DNA of 64,000 bases, from assembly GCA_905216025.1 (NCBI GenBank), contig CAJMSE010000010.1:1-64000 (forward strand), in the 5' to 3' direction. The DNA comes from an uncultured bacterium. GTDB taxonomy: Bacteria; Bacteroidota; Bacteroidia; Bacteroidales; Bacteroidaceae. Shown here piece by piece: positions 42,390 to 51,410 of this stretch. The notes below the pieces were generated by a model, which searched no databases, was not told where the DNA came from, and saw only the letters and a program-made list of their open reading frames with translations. The stretch's first letter is position 1; every line of letters begins with the position of its first letter. Both the position numbers and the translations under genes were made by a program.

Positions 42390-43730
42390 TTATGAATTCT
42401 TCATTCCTTTCACCAGCGCCTTGAACTGCTCGCCGCGGTCTTCCATGTTCCTGAACAGGTCGAAGCTGGCGCAGCAGGGACTGAGCAGCACTGTCTCGCC
42501 GGGCCGGGCCAGTTCGCGGCATGCCTTCACGCAGTCGGCCATGGAGTGGGTGTCGCGTACCGGGATGCCGAGGTCGTCGAAGTTGGCGTGCAGTTTGGCG
42601 TTGTCGGCACCGAGATAGACGAGTCCCGAGCATGTCTTTGCCACGAGTTCCTTTATCGTGCTGTAGTCGTTGCCTTTGTCGCGGCCGCCGATGATGAGCA
42701 CGGTCTTCGTCTTCATGCTCTCCAGCGCATACCAGCAGGCGTCCACGTTGGTAGCCTTCGAGTCGTTGATATACAGCACGCCGTCCACTGTGCCCGCCTT
42801 CTCGAGCCTGTGCTCCACGCCGGGGAAGTCGCCGAGGCACTTGCGTATCACCTCGTGGTCTATCCCGGCGATGTCTGCTGCGATGCCGGCGGCGAGACTG
42901 TTGTATATGTTGTGGCGTCCGGTGAGGCTCAGCCGTGCCTGCTCCATGCTGAAGGGCGCGGGGCGTTCGATGATGTACTGTCCGTCCTCGATATATCCCA
43001 CGGTACCGTCGCCTTTCCTGTCGGAGAACGGATACTGCGCCGCGCGGATGTCGTACTTCTCCGTCTCGCGGCTGACGATGGGGTCGTCGCTCCAGTAGAT
43101 GAACGCGTCGTCTGCCGTTTGGTTCTGTATTATGCGCATCTTGGCGTCCACATAGTTCTGCATGCAGTTGTCGTAGCGGTCGAGGTGGTCGGGCGTGATG
43201 TTCAGCAGTATGGCCGTGTTGGCCCTGAACTCATACATGTTGTCGAGCTGGAACGAACTCAGTTCGATGATATAGTATTCGTGCGGGTCTTCCGCTACCT
43301 GCAGCGCGAGCGAGTTCCCGATGTTTCCCGCCAGTCCGGCGTCGTATCCGGCGCTGCGGAAGATGTGGTATATGAGCGATGTCGTCGTGGTCTTGCCGTT
43401 GCTTCCGGTGATGCATATCATTTTCGAGTCGGTGTACCGGCCGGCGAACTCAATCTCGCTGATGATGTGAATGCCCTTGGCGATGGCCTTGGCCACTATC
43501 GGTGCCGTGTCGGGGATGCCCGGACTCTTTATTATCTCGTCCGCGCCGAGTATCTCCTCCTCGGTGTGATGCTTCTCTTCCCAGCGTATTCCGCGCTCGT
43601 CGAGCATCTTCTTGTAGTTGTCCTTGATTGCCGACATGTCCGATACGAACACGTCAAATCCTTCCTTCTTTGCAAGTGCTGCGGCTCCAACGCCGCTCTC
43701 GGCTGCTCCGAGTATGGCTATTTTCTTCAT
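42390..43730 (-). CDS. murD: UDP-N-acetylmuramoyl-L-alanine--D-glutamate ligase
   Basis: Adds D-glutamate to UDP-MurNAc-L-Ala. The 446 residues match the family. Motifs: ILGAAESGVGAAAL at the start, ITGSNGKTTTTSLIYH (P-loop), ELSSFQLDNM, NITPDHLDRY, FPGVEHRLE and NDSKATNVDA. The 114-nt gap to mraY holds only a pyrimidine-rich TTCATTCTTC tract. Confidence 0.96.
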   Translation of the reverse strand: MKKIAILGAAESGVGAAALAKKEGFDVFVSDMSAIKDNYKKMLDERGIRWEEKHHTEEEILGADEIIKSPGIPDTAPIVAKAIAKGIHIISEIEFAGRYTDSKMICITGSNGKTTTTSLIYHIFRSAGYDAGLAGNIGNSLALQVAEDPHEYYIIELSSFQLDNMYEFRANTAILLNITPDHLDRYDNCMQNYVDAKMRIIQNQTADDAFIYWSDDPIVSRETEKYDIRAAQYPFSDRKGDGTVGYIEDGQYIIERPAPFSMEQARLSLTGRHNIYNSLAAGIAADIAGIDHEVIRKCLGDFPGVEHRLEKAGTVDGVLYINDSKATNVDACWYALESMKTKTVLIIGGRDKGNDYSTIKELVAKTCSGLVYLGADNAKLHANFDDLGIPVRDTHSMADCVKACRELARPGETVLLSPCCASFDLFRNMEDRGEQFKALVKGMKNS

Positions 43731-43844
43731 TGTCGTTTTGTTATTGAGCTTATGGGAGGGCTGGGAACGATGGTAGAGGGTGGGAGAGCGGGGACTCTTC
43801 CTACTTCATTCTTCCCTCTTCTCTCTTCATTCTTCACTCTTCCC

Positions 43845-45116
43845 TTACCTTATTTTCAGCGTGATGATGGTCATTGCGGCGAGTATTATCGTTATAATCC
43901 AGAAGCGGATGGTTATCTTCGACTCGTGTATGACGCTCTTCGGGGTCTTTATCAGGTAGCGGCAGTCGGGGTCGAGCTGGCTGTCCTGTGTGCGGAACGT
44001 GTCGTGTATGGGTGTGCGGCGGAAGATGCGCTGCTTCACTCCGCGGCGTTTCCCGAGCTTGTAGTACCACACCTGCATCATCACGCTGAGGCTCTCCACG
44101 AAGAATATGCCGCAGAGTATCGGCAGCATCAGTTCCTTGTGGATGATGATGGCTGCCACGGCGATGATGCCTCCGATGGTCAGCGAGCCGGTGTCGCCCA
44201 TGAATATCTGTGCCGGATAGGCGTTATACCACAGGAATCCGATGAGTGCGCCGACGAAGGCGCAGATGAACACCACCAGCTCCTGGCTTCCCGGGATGTA
44301 CATTATGTTCAGGTATGCCGCATATTCGATGTGGCTCGACACGTATGCGAAGATGCCGAGGGCCACTCCTATTATTGCCGACGTGCCGGCGCACATGCCG
44401 TCCATGCCGTCGTTCAGGTTGGCACCGTTAGACACTGCCGTGACCACGATGATGGTCATGACCACGAAGAGTATCCAGCCCGCGGCGTGCTTGTACTTTC
44501 CGCATACGGACATGATGGCCGAGTAGTCGAGGTTATGCCCCTTGATGAACGGTATGGTGGTCTTCAGCGACTTTGTCGCCTCGCTCCTGTGCTTTACCAC
44601 AATCTCCTGCGTCTGCTTCTTCTCGATGGCCACGTTCTCGCGTATCACCGCGTCGGGACTGAGATACAGCACCAGGCCGACAATCAGTCCGAGGCCCACC
44701 TGGCCGACAATCTTGAACTTGCCGTGCAGTCCTTCCTTGTCGTGCTTGAATATCTTGATGTAGTCGTCGAGGCCGCCGAGCAGTCCGAGCCATACCGTCG
44801 TGATGATCATCAGTATGAGATAGATGTTCCTCATGCGCCCGAGCAGGATGACAGGCACGAGTATCGCCGTGATGATAATCACTCCGCCCATCGACGGCAC
44901 GCCTATTTTCTTCACTCCGAACGGGTCTATCGTCTCGTCGCGCTGCGTCTCGGTTATCTGCTTCCGCTTGAGATACTTGATGAATTTCTCGCCGAACCAT
45001 GCCGATATCACCAGCGACAGCATCAGTGCGAGCAGCGCCCTGAACGATATGTACGACCAGATGTGCGCACCCGAGATGCCGAACTGGTCTAAAAACCGGA
45101 AAAGATAGTATAGCAT
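43845..45116 (-). CDS. mraY: Phospho-MurNAc-pentapeptide transferase
   Basis: Polytopic enzyme that transfers phospho-MurNAc-pentapeptide to undecaprenyl phosphate, making lipid I. The 423 residues exceed the E. coli 360 because of an extra loop (about 175-225, SPDAVIRENVAIEKKQTQEI), typical of Bacteroidetes (recalled). Motifs: GGVIIITAIL, LGGLDDYIKI, GANLNDGMDGMCAGT and AYPAQIFMGDTGSLTIGG, with the catalytic Asp residues. Separated from murE by the 256-nt gap that contains the inverted repeat. Confidence 0.96.
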   Translation of the reverse strand: MLYYLFRFLDQFGISGAHIWSYISFRALLALMLSLVISAWFGEKFIKYLKRKQITETQRDETIDPFGVKKIGVPSMGGVIIITAILVPVILLGRMRNIYLILMIITTVWLGLLGGLDDYIKIFKHDKEGLHGKFKIVGQVGLGLIVGLVLYLSPDAVIRENVAIEKKQTQEIVVKHRSEATKSLKTTIPFIKGHNLDYSAIMSVCGKYKHAAGWILFVVMTIIVVTAVSNGANLNDGMDGMCAGTSAIIGVALGIFAYVSSHIEYAAYLNIMYIPGSQELVVFICAFVGALIGFLWYNAYPAQIFMGDTGSLTIGGIIAVAAIIIHKELMLPILCGIFFVESLSVMMQVWYYKLGKRRGVKQRIFRRTPIHDTFRTQDSQLDPDCRYLIKTPKSVIHESKITIRFWIITIILAAMTIITLKIR

Positions 45117-45130
45117 ATAACTTTGTTTTT

Positions 45131-45384
45131 AATTACGAATTTGGAGTTACGAATTACGAGTTGTCAGCCTGCGGCTGATTGTGAATTATTTAATTACGAA
45201 TTACACGTGAGCGTGAAAGGTGATTATCCGCTTTCTTACACCTTATTATATATATACCCTGTCGCTTCATTGGAATCACGGGATGTGCCGTTGCGGTATC
45301 ATGCCGCATGGCAATTCGTAATTATATAATTCGTAATCGGCCGCAGGCCGACAACTCGTAATTCCAAATTCGTCATTCGTAACT
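45131..45384. repeat. Long imperfect inverted repeat between mraY and murE
   Basis: Arms of about 70-75 nt (about 45131-45204 and 45310-45384) built of TTACGAATT words and a central GCCTGCGGC motif pair over most of their length, with a roughly 105-nt unrelated middle. The right arm runs into murE: the last codons and the TGA stop (MSYE then stop) lie in GAGTTACGAATGACGAA, which is arm sequence. The layout resembles a MITE. Confidence 0.75.
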
Positions 45385-46827
45385 CATTATTTCCTTTATC
45401 GTCTCCTTGTCGTCGAAGTGGTGCTTGACGCCCTTTATCTCCTGATAGTCCTCATGTCCCTTTCCGGCCACGAGTATCACGTCGCCCTTTCCGGCCATCA
45501 TGCACGCCGTGCGGATAGCCTCGCGTCGGTCGGCGTTTGTCGTCACCTTCTTCATCTGCTGCGCGTTCAGTCCGGCCAGCATGTCGTTGATGATGTCCTG
45601 CGGCTCTTCGAAGCGCGGGTTGTCGCTCGTTATTATCACCGTGTCGCTCTGCTTCACGGCCTCCTGCGCCATCAGCGGGCGCTTGCCCTTGTCGCGGTTG
45701 CCGCCTGCTCCGCACACTGTGATGACCTTGCCCTTGCCGCCGAGCACCTCATGTATGGCGTTCAGCACGTTCTCGAGGGCGTCGGGCGTGTGCGCGTAGT
45801 CCACGATGGCCGTGTAGCCCTTGGGTGAGCGTATAGGCTCGAGGCGTCCGCTGACACTCTTCAGCGTGCTCATCGTCACGAGGATTTCATCAGGCTGCTT
45901 GCCGAGCATCACCGCCGCGCCGTATACGGCCAGCAGGTTGCTGACGTTGAACTTGCCGATGAACTGCACGCCGACCTCGCGTCCGTCGATCTCAAGATAC
46001 ATTCCCTCGAAGTGGCACTCGATGATTTTTGCCTTGAAGTCGGCCATCGACCGTGTGGAGTATGTCTTCACGGTGGCCTTTGTGTTCTGCACCATGACGG
46101 CACCGTTCTTGTCGTCGGCGTTGGTTATGGCGAAAGCGTCCTTCGGCAGGTTGTCGAAGAAAGCCTTTTTGGCGTCGCGGTAGTTCTCGAACGTCTTATG
46201 ATAGTCGAGGTGGTCGCGGGTGAGGTTGGTGAAGAGTCCGCCCGCAAACTTCAGTCCGCCGATGCGCTTCTGTGCTATTGCGTGGCTCGAGCACTCCATG
46301 AAGGCATATTCGCATCCTGCCTCGACCATGCGTGCGAGCAGTGCGTTCAGCTCTATGGGGTCGGGCGTGGTGTGGCTTGCCGGCACGGCTTCGTCCTCGA
46401 TGTAGTTGCACACGGTGGAGAGCAGTCCGCAGCGGTGGCCCAGTTTCCTAAACATGTTATAGAGCAGGGTCGCTATCGTGGTCTTTCCGTTCGTTCCGGT
46501 GACGCCCACGAGCTTCAGCTTCGCCGAGGGGTCGCCGTAGAACAGCGTTGCCACAGGTCCCACGGCGCTTTCCGTAGACCCTACGGTAACGTAAGTCACT
46601 CCGTCTGCCTTCTCTTCCGGCATGTTCTCGCAGAGTATTGCTGCGGCTCCCAGCTCGATGGCCTTGCCGATGTAGGCGTGGCCGTCGGCCTGCGTGCCCT
46701 TGATGGCTACGAAGAGATGGCCCGGTGCCACGCGGCGCGAGTCGATGTCCACTCCTGTGATTTCAACCCCGGCATTGCCTTCGATGCCAAGAGGCTTTAC
46801 GTTTTTGAGCAACTCGTTAAGTTTCAT
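45373..46827 (-). CDS. murE: UDP-MurNAc-L-Ala-D-Glu--2,6-diaminopimelate ligase
   Basis: Adds the third amino acid to the muropeptide. The 484 residues match. Motifs: GVTGTNGKTTIATLLYN (P-loop), the carbamylated-lysine region, YAFMECSSHAIAQ, FTNLTRDHLDYHK, YAHTPDALEN and, near the C-terminus, SDNPRFEEPQDIINDM, which fits the DNPR signature of meso-diaminopimelate-adding enzymes. The final four residues and stop lie in the inverted repeat. Confidence 0.95.
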   Translation of the reverse strand: MKLNELLKNVKPLGIEGNAGVEITGVDIDSRRVAPGHLFVAIKGTQADGHAYIGKAIELGAAAILCENMPEEKADGVTYVTVGSTESAVGPVATLFYGDPSAKLKLVGVTGTNGKTTIATLLYNMFRKLGHRCGLLSTVCNYIEDEAVPASHTTPDPIELNALLARMVEAGCEYAFMECSSHAIAQKRIGGLKFAGGLFTNLTRDHLDYHKTFENYRDAKKAFFDNLPKDAFAITNADDKNGAVMVQNTKATVKTYSTRSMADFKAKIIECHFEGMYLEIDGREVGVQFIGKFNVSNLLAVYGAAVMLGKQPDEILVTMSTLKSVSGRLEPIRSPKGYTAIVDYAHTPDALENVLNAIHEVLGGKGKVITVCGAGGNRDKGKRPLMAQEAVKQSDTVIITSDNPRFEEPQDIINDMLAGLNAQQMKKVTTNADRREAIRTACMMAGKGDVILVAGKGHEDYQEIKGVKHHFDDKETIKEIMSYE

Positions 46828-46867
46828 TTCCTTACCTTTTTATGTTTGTTATCTTGTTGTTTCTTTC

Positions 46868-49021
46868 CTATTCCATTGTCAGCACGCATTCGCTGCCGTG
46901 CCTTATGGCCTTTCCTGGTGCGAGGCTCTGCTCCTTCACCCGGCCGCGGCCCTTCAGTCTGACCTTCACTCCCTTGCTCTCGAGCAGGTATACGGCATCC
47001 CGTGCGCCCATGCCTCTCACGTCGGGCACGGCTCCACGCACCGTCTTCACCCTCGTCAGTTCCACGCCGTCGCTCTTCCGTGCCGCCTTGCCCCATACAG
47101 GGTTACCGTAGGCATAGCTGCCCGTCCATGGCGATTCGCGCTTGATGCCCAGCTTGCCCAGCACGAAGTCGGCCGCCAGCACGTTGCCGTCCTTCACGTC
47201 GGGGATTACCACCGATGTCGTGTCGCGTGCGTCTTCGACGCTCAGTTTGAGGTGCCGTGCCATCACGCCCTCGGCGATGTGGTGGAACACCAGTCCGCTC
47301 ATGCCGCCGCCCGAGGCCGGCAGTCCCGACTTCTGGATGCACACGATGCATGTGTATTTGGGGTTGTCGGCAGGGAAATAGCCTGCGAAGCTCAGCCAGT
47401 AGTCTACCACGCCGGTCTTATATCCGGCGGAGCCCTTCGCCACCTGGGCCGTTCCCGTCTTGCCGGCCACCTTGAACATCTTTGAGCCCGCTTTCTTGCC
47501 CAGTCCCTGACTGACCACGTGCTCCAGTATCGTCTGCATCGTCTTGATGGTCTTCGGCTTGGCGATGCTCTCCTTTATCACCTCCGGCGGGAACTCGGCT
47601 ATCGTCTCGCCGTTCTTCACCACCTTCTTGACAAACCTCGGGCGCATCATCCGTCCGTTGTTGGCGATGGCGTTGTAGAAGGCCACCGTGTTGATGGGGG
47701 CTATCTGCGTCTCGTATCCTATGCTCATCCAGGGCAGTGCCGTCTTGCTCCAGTTGTCGTACTGGCCGCGCTTGTTCTTGTGCGGCATGCGGATGATGGG
47801 CGGGAAGTAGCCCACGAGGGGCAGCTTGAGGTCTTCGTGTATGCCGACGCGGTAGAGCCCCTCGACATATTTCTCCGGGTTCTGGCCGTAGAACTTGTCT
47901 ATCACGTAGCTCACGCCGATGTTGCTGCTCACCTCGAGCGAGCGTGCCACGTTGATGTCCTGGTATCCTCCGCGGCGCCAGTTGTGATCCTTCATGTCGC
48001 GGCCGTGCATCTGCATGACGCCGCTGCCGGTGTGTATCACGTAGCTCGTGTCCACCACGCCGTCGTCGAGAGCCACGAGAAACGACGCCACCTTGAACAC
48101 CGAGCCAGGCTCACACCTGTAGCTGATGGCCTTGTTCATTATCTCGCGGTATTCGCCGTCGGCGCACTTCACCATGTTCACCATGGCCTTGACGTCGCCC
48201 GTCTCCACCTCCATGATGATGGCCACACCCACGTCGCCGTTCACGTCCTTGTCTTTCAGCTCCTCTATGAGCGCACGTTCGGCGAGGTCCTGCATGTTGA
48301 CGTCTATCGTGGTGACGATGTCGGCGCCGTCGTCGGGCGGCGTGACGGTGATGTCCATGAACTTGTTGAGCACCTTGCGGCGGTGCTTGATGCCGTTGGT
48401 GCCGCGCAGTATCGAGTCGTACGACAGTTCAAGGCCGCAGCGTGCGGTGTCCTTCGCGCCGAACATGTCGCCCACGGTGCGGTGTGCCAGCGAGCCGAAT
48501 GGCCTGCGGCGTGCGTTGAACTCCTCGCAGTGGAAGCCGCCCTTGTATTTCGACATGCGGAAGACGGGCAGCTTCTTCACCTCCGTGTACGTGTTGTAGT
48601 CGATGCGCTTCTTCCATATCGGCCAGTTGCGGCTCATCTTCCGGCGTCCCTTCTCGAGGTGCGTCTTGAACTCGCGGGCCGACATCTGCGGGAAAATCTT
48701 GCTCAGTCCGTCGCATATCGAGTCTATCTTCTCGCACCATATCGAGTCCTTTTCCTCGCCTCCGGCCTTGAAGTCCATGTATATCTTATATTCGGGTATG
48801 CTGCTGGCCATGAGCTGTCCGTCGCAGCTCAGTATGTTGCCGCGGTTCGGCTTCACGCTCACGCTGTCGCGCTTGAGGCGTGCCGCCACGTCTGTCCAAT
48901 ACTGTTTCTTGGCCGACATGATGTATGCGGCCTTGCCCAGCACTGCTATGCCGATGAGTGTCAGTATCAGTGCTATGGCGAAATAGCGGGGCATCACTTT
49001 CTTGTTTTCAAACTTGCTCAT
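46868..49021 (-). CDS. ftsI: Septal transpeptidase FtsI (PBP3) with PASTA tail
   Basis: Class B penicillin-binding protein that crosslinks septal peptidoglycan. 717 residues: an N-terminal membrane helix (about 10-30), a dimerisation domain, and the transpeptidase (about 290-590) with the SxxK in EPGSVFKVAS, the SxN in EVSSNIGVS and KTGT in VAGKTGTAQ. About residues 610-717 form two PASTA-like repeats (VVIPDVKDGNVLAADFVLGK and GAVPDVRGMGARDAVYLLES). PASTA domains are unusual in E. coli-type FtsI but known in Bacteroidetes (recalled). Confidence 0.93.
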   Translation of the reverse strand: MSKFENKKVMPRYFAIALILTLIGIAVLGKAAYIMSAKKQYWTDVAARLKRDSVSVKPNRGNILSCDGQLMASSIPEYKIYMDFKAGGEEKDSIWCEKIDSICDGLSKIFPQMSAREFKTHLEKGRRKMSRNWPIWKKRIDYNTYTEVKKLPVFRMSKYKGGFHCEEFNARRRPFGSLAHRTVGDMFGAKDTARCGLELSYDSILRGTNGIKHRRKVLNKFMDITVTPPDDGADIVTTIDVNMQDLAERALIEELKDKDVNGDVGVAIIMEVETGDVKAMVNMVKCADGEYREIMNKAISYRCEPGSVFKVASFLVALDDGVVDTSYVIHTGSGVMQMHGRDMKDHNWRRGGYQDINVARSLEVSSNIGVSYVIDKFYGQNPEKYVEGLYRVGIHEDLKLPLVGYFPPIIRMPHKNKRGQYDNWSKTALPWMSIGYETQIAPINTVAFYNAIANNGRMMRPRFVKKVVKNGETIAEFPPEVIKESIAKPKTIKTMQTILEHVVSQGLGKKAGSKMFKVAGKTGTAQVAKGSAGYKTGVVDYWLSFAGYFPADNPKYTCIVCIQKSGLPASGGGMSGLVFHHIAEGVMARHLKLSVEDARDTTSVVIPDVKDGNVLAADFVLGKLGIKRESPWTGSYAYGNPVWGKAARKSDGVELTRVKTVRGAVPDVRGMGARDAVYLLESKGVKVRLKGRGRVKEQSLAPGKAIRHGSECVLTME

Positions 49022-49070
49022 TGCCGTTGCTTCCTTTCTCTTCTGTTCTTTCCCTGCATGTGGCCGGACG

Positions 49071-49541
49071 TCATTCTTCCGTTATTATTATATATGGTGG
49101 CTGTTCCGCTATGTGGAGCAGGCTGTCCTTGTTGTTCCGCAGAATCTCCAGCACGTGACTCTCGCGGCACCGCTCCGTGAGGGTGCTCGAGCTCGACAGT
49201 GCCTTGTACTTCGCATCCTTCAGTTCGCGTTCGAGCCGGTCTATCTCGATGATGTCCTGCTGGCACTGGAAGCGTGCCGCCACGTAGCTGATGGTGAACA
49301 GCACGATGAGGGCGAAGAGCCCTATCTGGCTTCTCACCATCTCTGCCGTCAGGATGTCGCCGCCTATTATCTTGCGCAGCGTCAGTGTGGGCGACGGTTT
49401 CGGGTCGTCCTCCCTCACCTTGTTCTTCAGCTGCTGCAGGCGGGTCTCCTTCTTTTCGCCGCCTTCCGGGGCTTCCTCTGCGGGCGTCTTGCCGTCCGTC
49501 TCCATTGGCTCCGGTTCCGTGCTGTTATTCTTTTTTGTCAT
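49071..49541 (-). CDS. ftsL: FtsL-like division protein
   Basis: Predicted 156-residue bitopic protein with a charged N-terminus (about 1-70, rich in Glu and Lys), one membrane helix (about 72-92, IGLFALIVLFTISYVAARF) and a periplasmic coiled coil (CQQDIIEIDRLERELKDAKY). Topology, size and position between rsmH and ftsI identify it as the FtsL counterpart; sequence conservation is too low for more. FtsL links FtsQ/FtsB to FtsWI. Confidence 0.8.
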   Translation of the reverse strand: MTKKNNSTEPEPMETDGKTPAEEAPEGGEKKETRLQQLKNKVREDDPKPSPTLTLRKIIGGDILTAEMVRSQIGLFALIVLFTISYVAARFQCQQDIIEIDRLERELKDAKYKALSSSSTLTERCRESHVLEILRNNKDSLLHIAEQPPYIIITEE

Positions 49542-49607
49542 TGTATGTCTCTTTTGGAATGTTTAGGGTGGTGTAGGGCTTGTAGTGTAGTAGGTGCTGC
49601 AAGGGCT

Positions 49608-50534
49608 TTAGAGCTTTTCGGCAACCCTTAACTTGGCACTTCTGCTGCGCGGGTTGCTCTCCTGCTCTTCTGCCGTGGGCACGGTGACCTTGCCCGACAG
49701 CGGTCGCAGCGGTGCCTCCGAGCGTCCGAAGAAATCCTTTTCCACGCGTCCGTCGGCGTTTCCCGTCTTCATCACGTTCTTTACAATGCGGTCTTCGAGC
49801 GAGTGGTAGGTTATGGCGGAGAGCCTTCCGCCCGGCGCGAGCAGTTCCGTGGCGGCGGCGAGCATCTCGCGCAGTGCGTCCATCTCGTGGTTCACCTCGA
49901 TGCGCAGTGCCTGGAAGAGCTTTGCCATGTCTTTCTTCTCGCGTTCCCGCGGCATCATCTTTGCTGCCACGGCGAGCAGGTCGGCCGTGGTGGCAAAGGG
50001 CTTCTGCTGTCTCTCCCTGACGATGGCCGCCGCGATGCGCCGTGCCGTCTTCAGTTCGCCGTAGAGGTAGAGCACGTCTGCTATGCGCTCCTCGCTGTAT
50101 CCGTTGAGCACGTCTGCCGCCGTCATTCCCGCCCTGTTGTTCATCCGCATGTCGAGCGGGGCGTCGAAGCGGAATGAGAATCCTCTCGTCTCGTCGTCGA
50201 GATGATGGCTCGACACGCCGAGGTCTGCCAGCAGTCCGTCGATGTGGTCCACTTCATAGTATCTCATCCAGTTTTTCAGATACCTGAAGTTGCTGCGCAC
50301 GAAGGTGAACGTGGCGTCCTGTCCGCCCACCTGCGGGCTCTGCCTCTCGGCGTCGGCATCCTGGTCGAAGCCGAAGAGGCGTCCACCTCCGCCGAGCCGC
50401 GCGAGTATGCCGCGGCTGTGTCCGCCTCCTCCGAAGGTGACGTCTACGTATGTGCCGCCGGGTTTTATGTTAAGCCCGTCGATGCTCTCGTGCAGTAATA
50501 CCGGCACGTGATATGTGGGTGCAGTTGTAACCAT
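49608..50534 (-). CDS. rsmH: 16S rRNA (cytosine1402-N4)-methyltransferase
   Basis: SAM-dependent methyltransferase of 16S rRNA C1402 (formerly mraW). The 308 residues match. The opening YHVPVLLHESIDGLNIKPGG, the SAM site YVDVTFGGGGHSRGIL, LADLGVSSHHLDDETRGFSF and the C-terminal RLSAITYHSLEDRIVKN are all diagnostic. It lies 13 nt after mraZ and 66 nt before ftsL. Confidence 0.97.
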   Translation of the reverse strand: MVTTAPTYHVPVLLHESIDGLNIKPGGTYVDVTFGGGGHSRGILARLGGGGRLFGFDQDADAERQSPQVGGQDATFTFVRSNFRYLKNWMRYYEVDHIDGLLADLGVSSHHLDDETRGFSFRFDAPLDMRMNNRAGMTAADVLNGYSEERIADVLYLYGELKTARRIAAAIVRERQQKPFATTADLLAVAAKMMPREREKKDMAKLFQALRIEVNHEMDALREMLAAATELLAPGGRLSAITYHSLEDRIVKNVMKTGNADGRVEKDFFGRSEAPLRPLSGKVTVPTAEEQESNPRSRSAKLRVAEKL

Positions 50535-50547
50535 GTCTCTTGATGAT

Positions 50548-51006
50548 TTAGGATAATCCGTTGCTGTCGTCCATGATGGCTTCCAGTGCCTGTCCGAACT
50601 CGCCGGCAGGCATTGCCGTGCTGCCGGCCCTGGTGCTGCTCCATATCTCTATGGTGTCGCCCATGCCGATGAAGACAATAGCCTGCTGTATGTCTGCCAG
50701 TTGCTGGAAGCGCTTTGATATGAGGAACCGCCCGTTGCCGTCGAGGCTTATCGGCTCGGCTTCGGCCACGAACTGCCTGAACACCTGCTGGTGTGTCTTG
50801 TTCCATAGGCTGAGCCGCAGGCGCATCTCGTCCATGCGGGCGTTCCATACGCTCTCGGGATATAGCGTGAGACAGGGCTGGAACACGTCTTTCCTGAGCA
50901 CGAGCCGCTCCTCGCCGGCGCCTTGCAGCACCTTGCGGAATACGGCCGGCAGGAAGGCTCTTCCCTTGGCGTCGGTCTTTGCTTCTATAGTCCCTAAGAA
51001 TCGCAT
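50548..51006 (-). CDS. mraZ: Transcriptional regulator MraZ
   Basis: Ring-forming DNA-binding protein that, in E. coli, represses its own dcw operon. The ATG at 51006 (MRFLGTIEAKTDAKGR) gives 152 residues; the longer open frame includes the promoter. Two SpoVT/AbrB-like halves each carry a DxxxR motif: TDAKGRAFLP (about 11-20) and LDGNGRFLIS (about 85-95). First gene of the cluster. Three GTGGGG repeats in its promoter are candidate binding sites. Confidence 0.95.
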   Translation of the reverse strand: MRFLGTIEAKTDAKGRAFLPAVFRKVLQGAGEERLVLRKDVFQPCLTLYPESVWNARMDEMRLRLSLWNKTHQQVFRQFVAEAEPISLDGNGRFLISKRFQQLADIQQAIVFIGMGDTIEIWSSTRAGSTAMPAGEFGQALEAIMDDSNGLS

Positions 51007-51033
51007 GCGTACATATAAAATGGATTCAGAGGC

Positions 51034-51076
51034 CAAAGTTACGTATTTTTCCCCACAATTCCCCACTTTGCCCCAC
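51034..51076 (-). promoter_or_regulatory. mraZ/dcw promoter with three MraZ-box-like repeats
   Basis: On the minus strand GTGGGG occurs at 51076-51071, 51066-51061 and 51056-51051, an exact 10-nt period, followed by the -7 box TAACTTTG at 51041-51034, which is 27 nt before the mraZ ATG. The known E. coli MraZ operator is three TGGG-type repeats with 5-nt spacers (10-nt period). The repeats cover the -33 position, which fits repression. Confidence 0.75.
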
Positions 51077-51164
51077 ACTTTTTGCAGGTTAATTTTCAAT
51101 TTAATATTGTTAAATTTATAAGTCGTTGACAATCAATAGGGTGGTGGTTTGCGGCGAAGTGGTG

Positions 51165-51407
51165 GTTGAGGGGGCTGGGAAGGCATGGGGAGAGATGGGA
51201 AATATGGGAGGAATGGGATACCCCGGAATAGCCGGAAAGACCGGAATAGCCGTAAAAAGGCCACGAAAGCCCACATGAGCTATGTCCCTACCGGAGCAGA
51301 AGGTCGTTTCTTTCCTGCCATTTCTCCCATCATTCCCATTATTTCCCATTCTATCCCATCCCTCTCCGCAGCTCTCCTTCCCTTTGGGGAGGTCGGGAGG
51401 GGCTCCC
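51165..51407. repeat. TCCCAT-type inverted element with GC-rich end
   Basis: Purine-rich GGGAGAGATGGGAAATATGG words (about 51165-51220) face pyrimidine-rich TTCTCCCATCATTCCC words (about 51313-51372), and the element ends in a GC-rich copy at 51374-51407 (CCCTTTGGGGAGG then TCGGGAGGGG). The middle has a direct repeat CCGGAATAGCCG (51223 and 51241) and a stretch, GAGCTATGTCCCTAC, that recalls the arm of the GGGACA hairpins. Confidence 0.6.
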
Positions 51408-51410
51408 TTT

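Noticed and set aside
42546..45092. 848-codon open frame on the plus strand across murD and mraY
   Set aside because: It lies entirely antisense to two well-defined genes; GC-rich codon bias removes stops from this antisense frame. No domain or promoter is seen. The same holds for long antisense frames at 584-1384, 2725-4086, 15695-16591, 16609-18252, 18689-20578, 21316-22977, 35301-37460, 47519-49180 and 60218-62278.
34667..51006. Missing murF and ddl as evidence of gene loss
   Set aside because: In Bacteroidetes these genes are commonly outside the dcw cluster (recalled), so their absence here is not informative.
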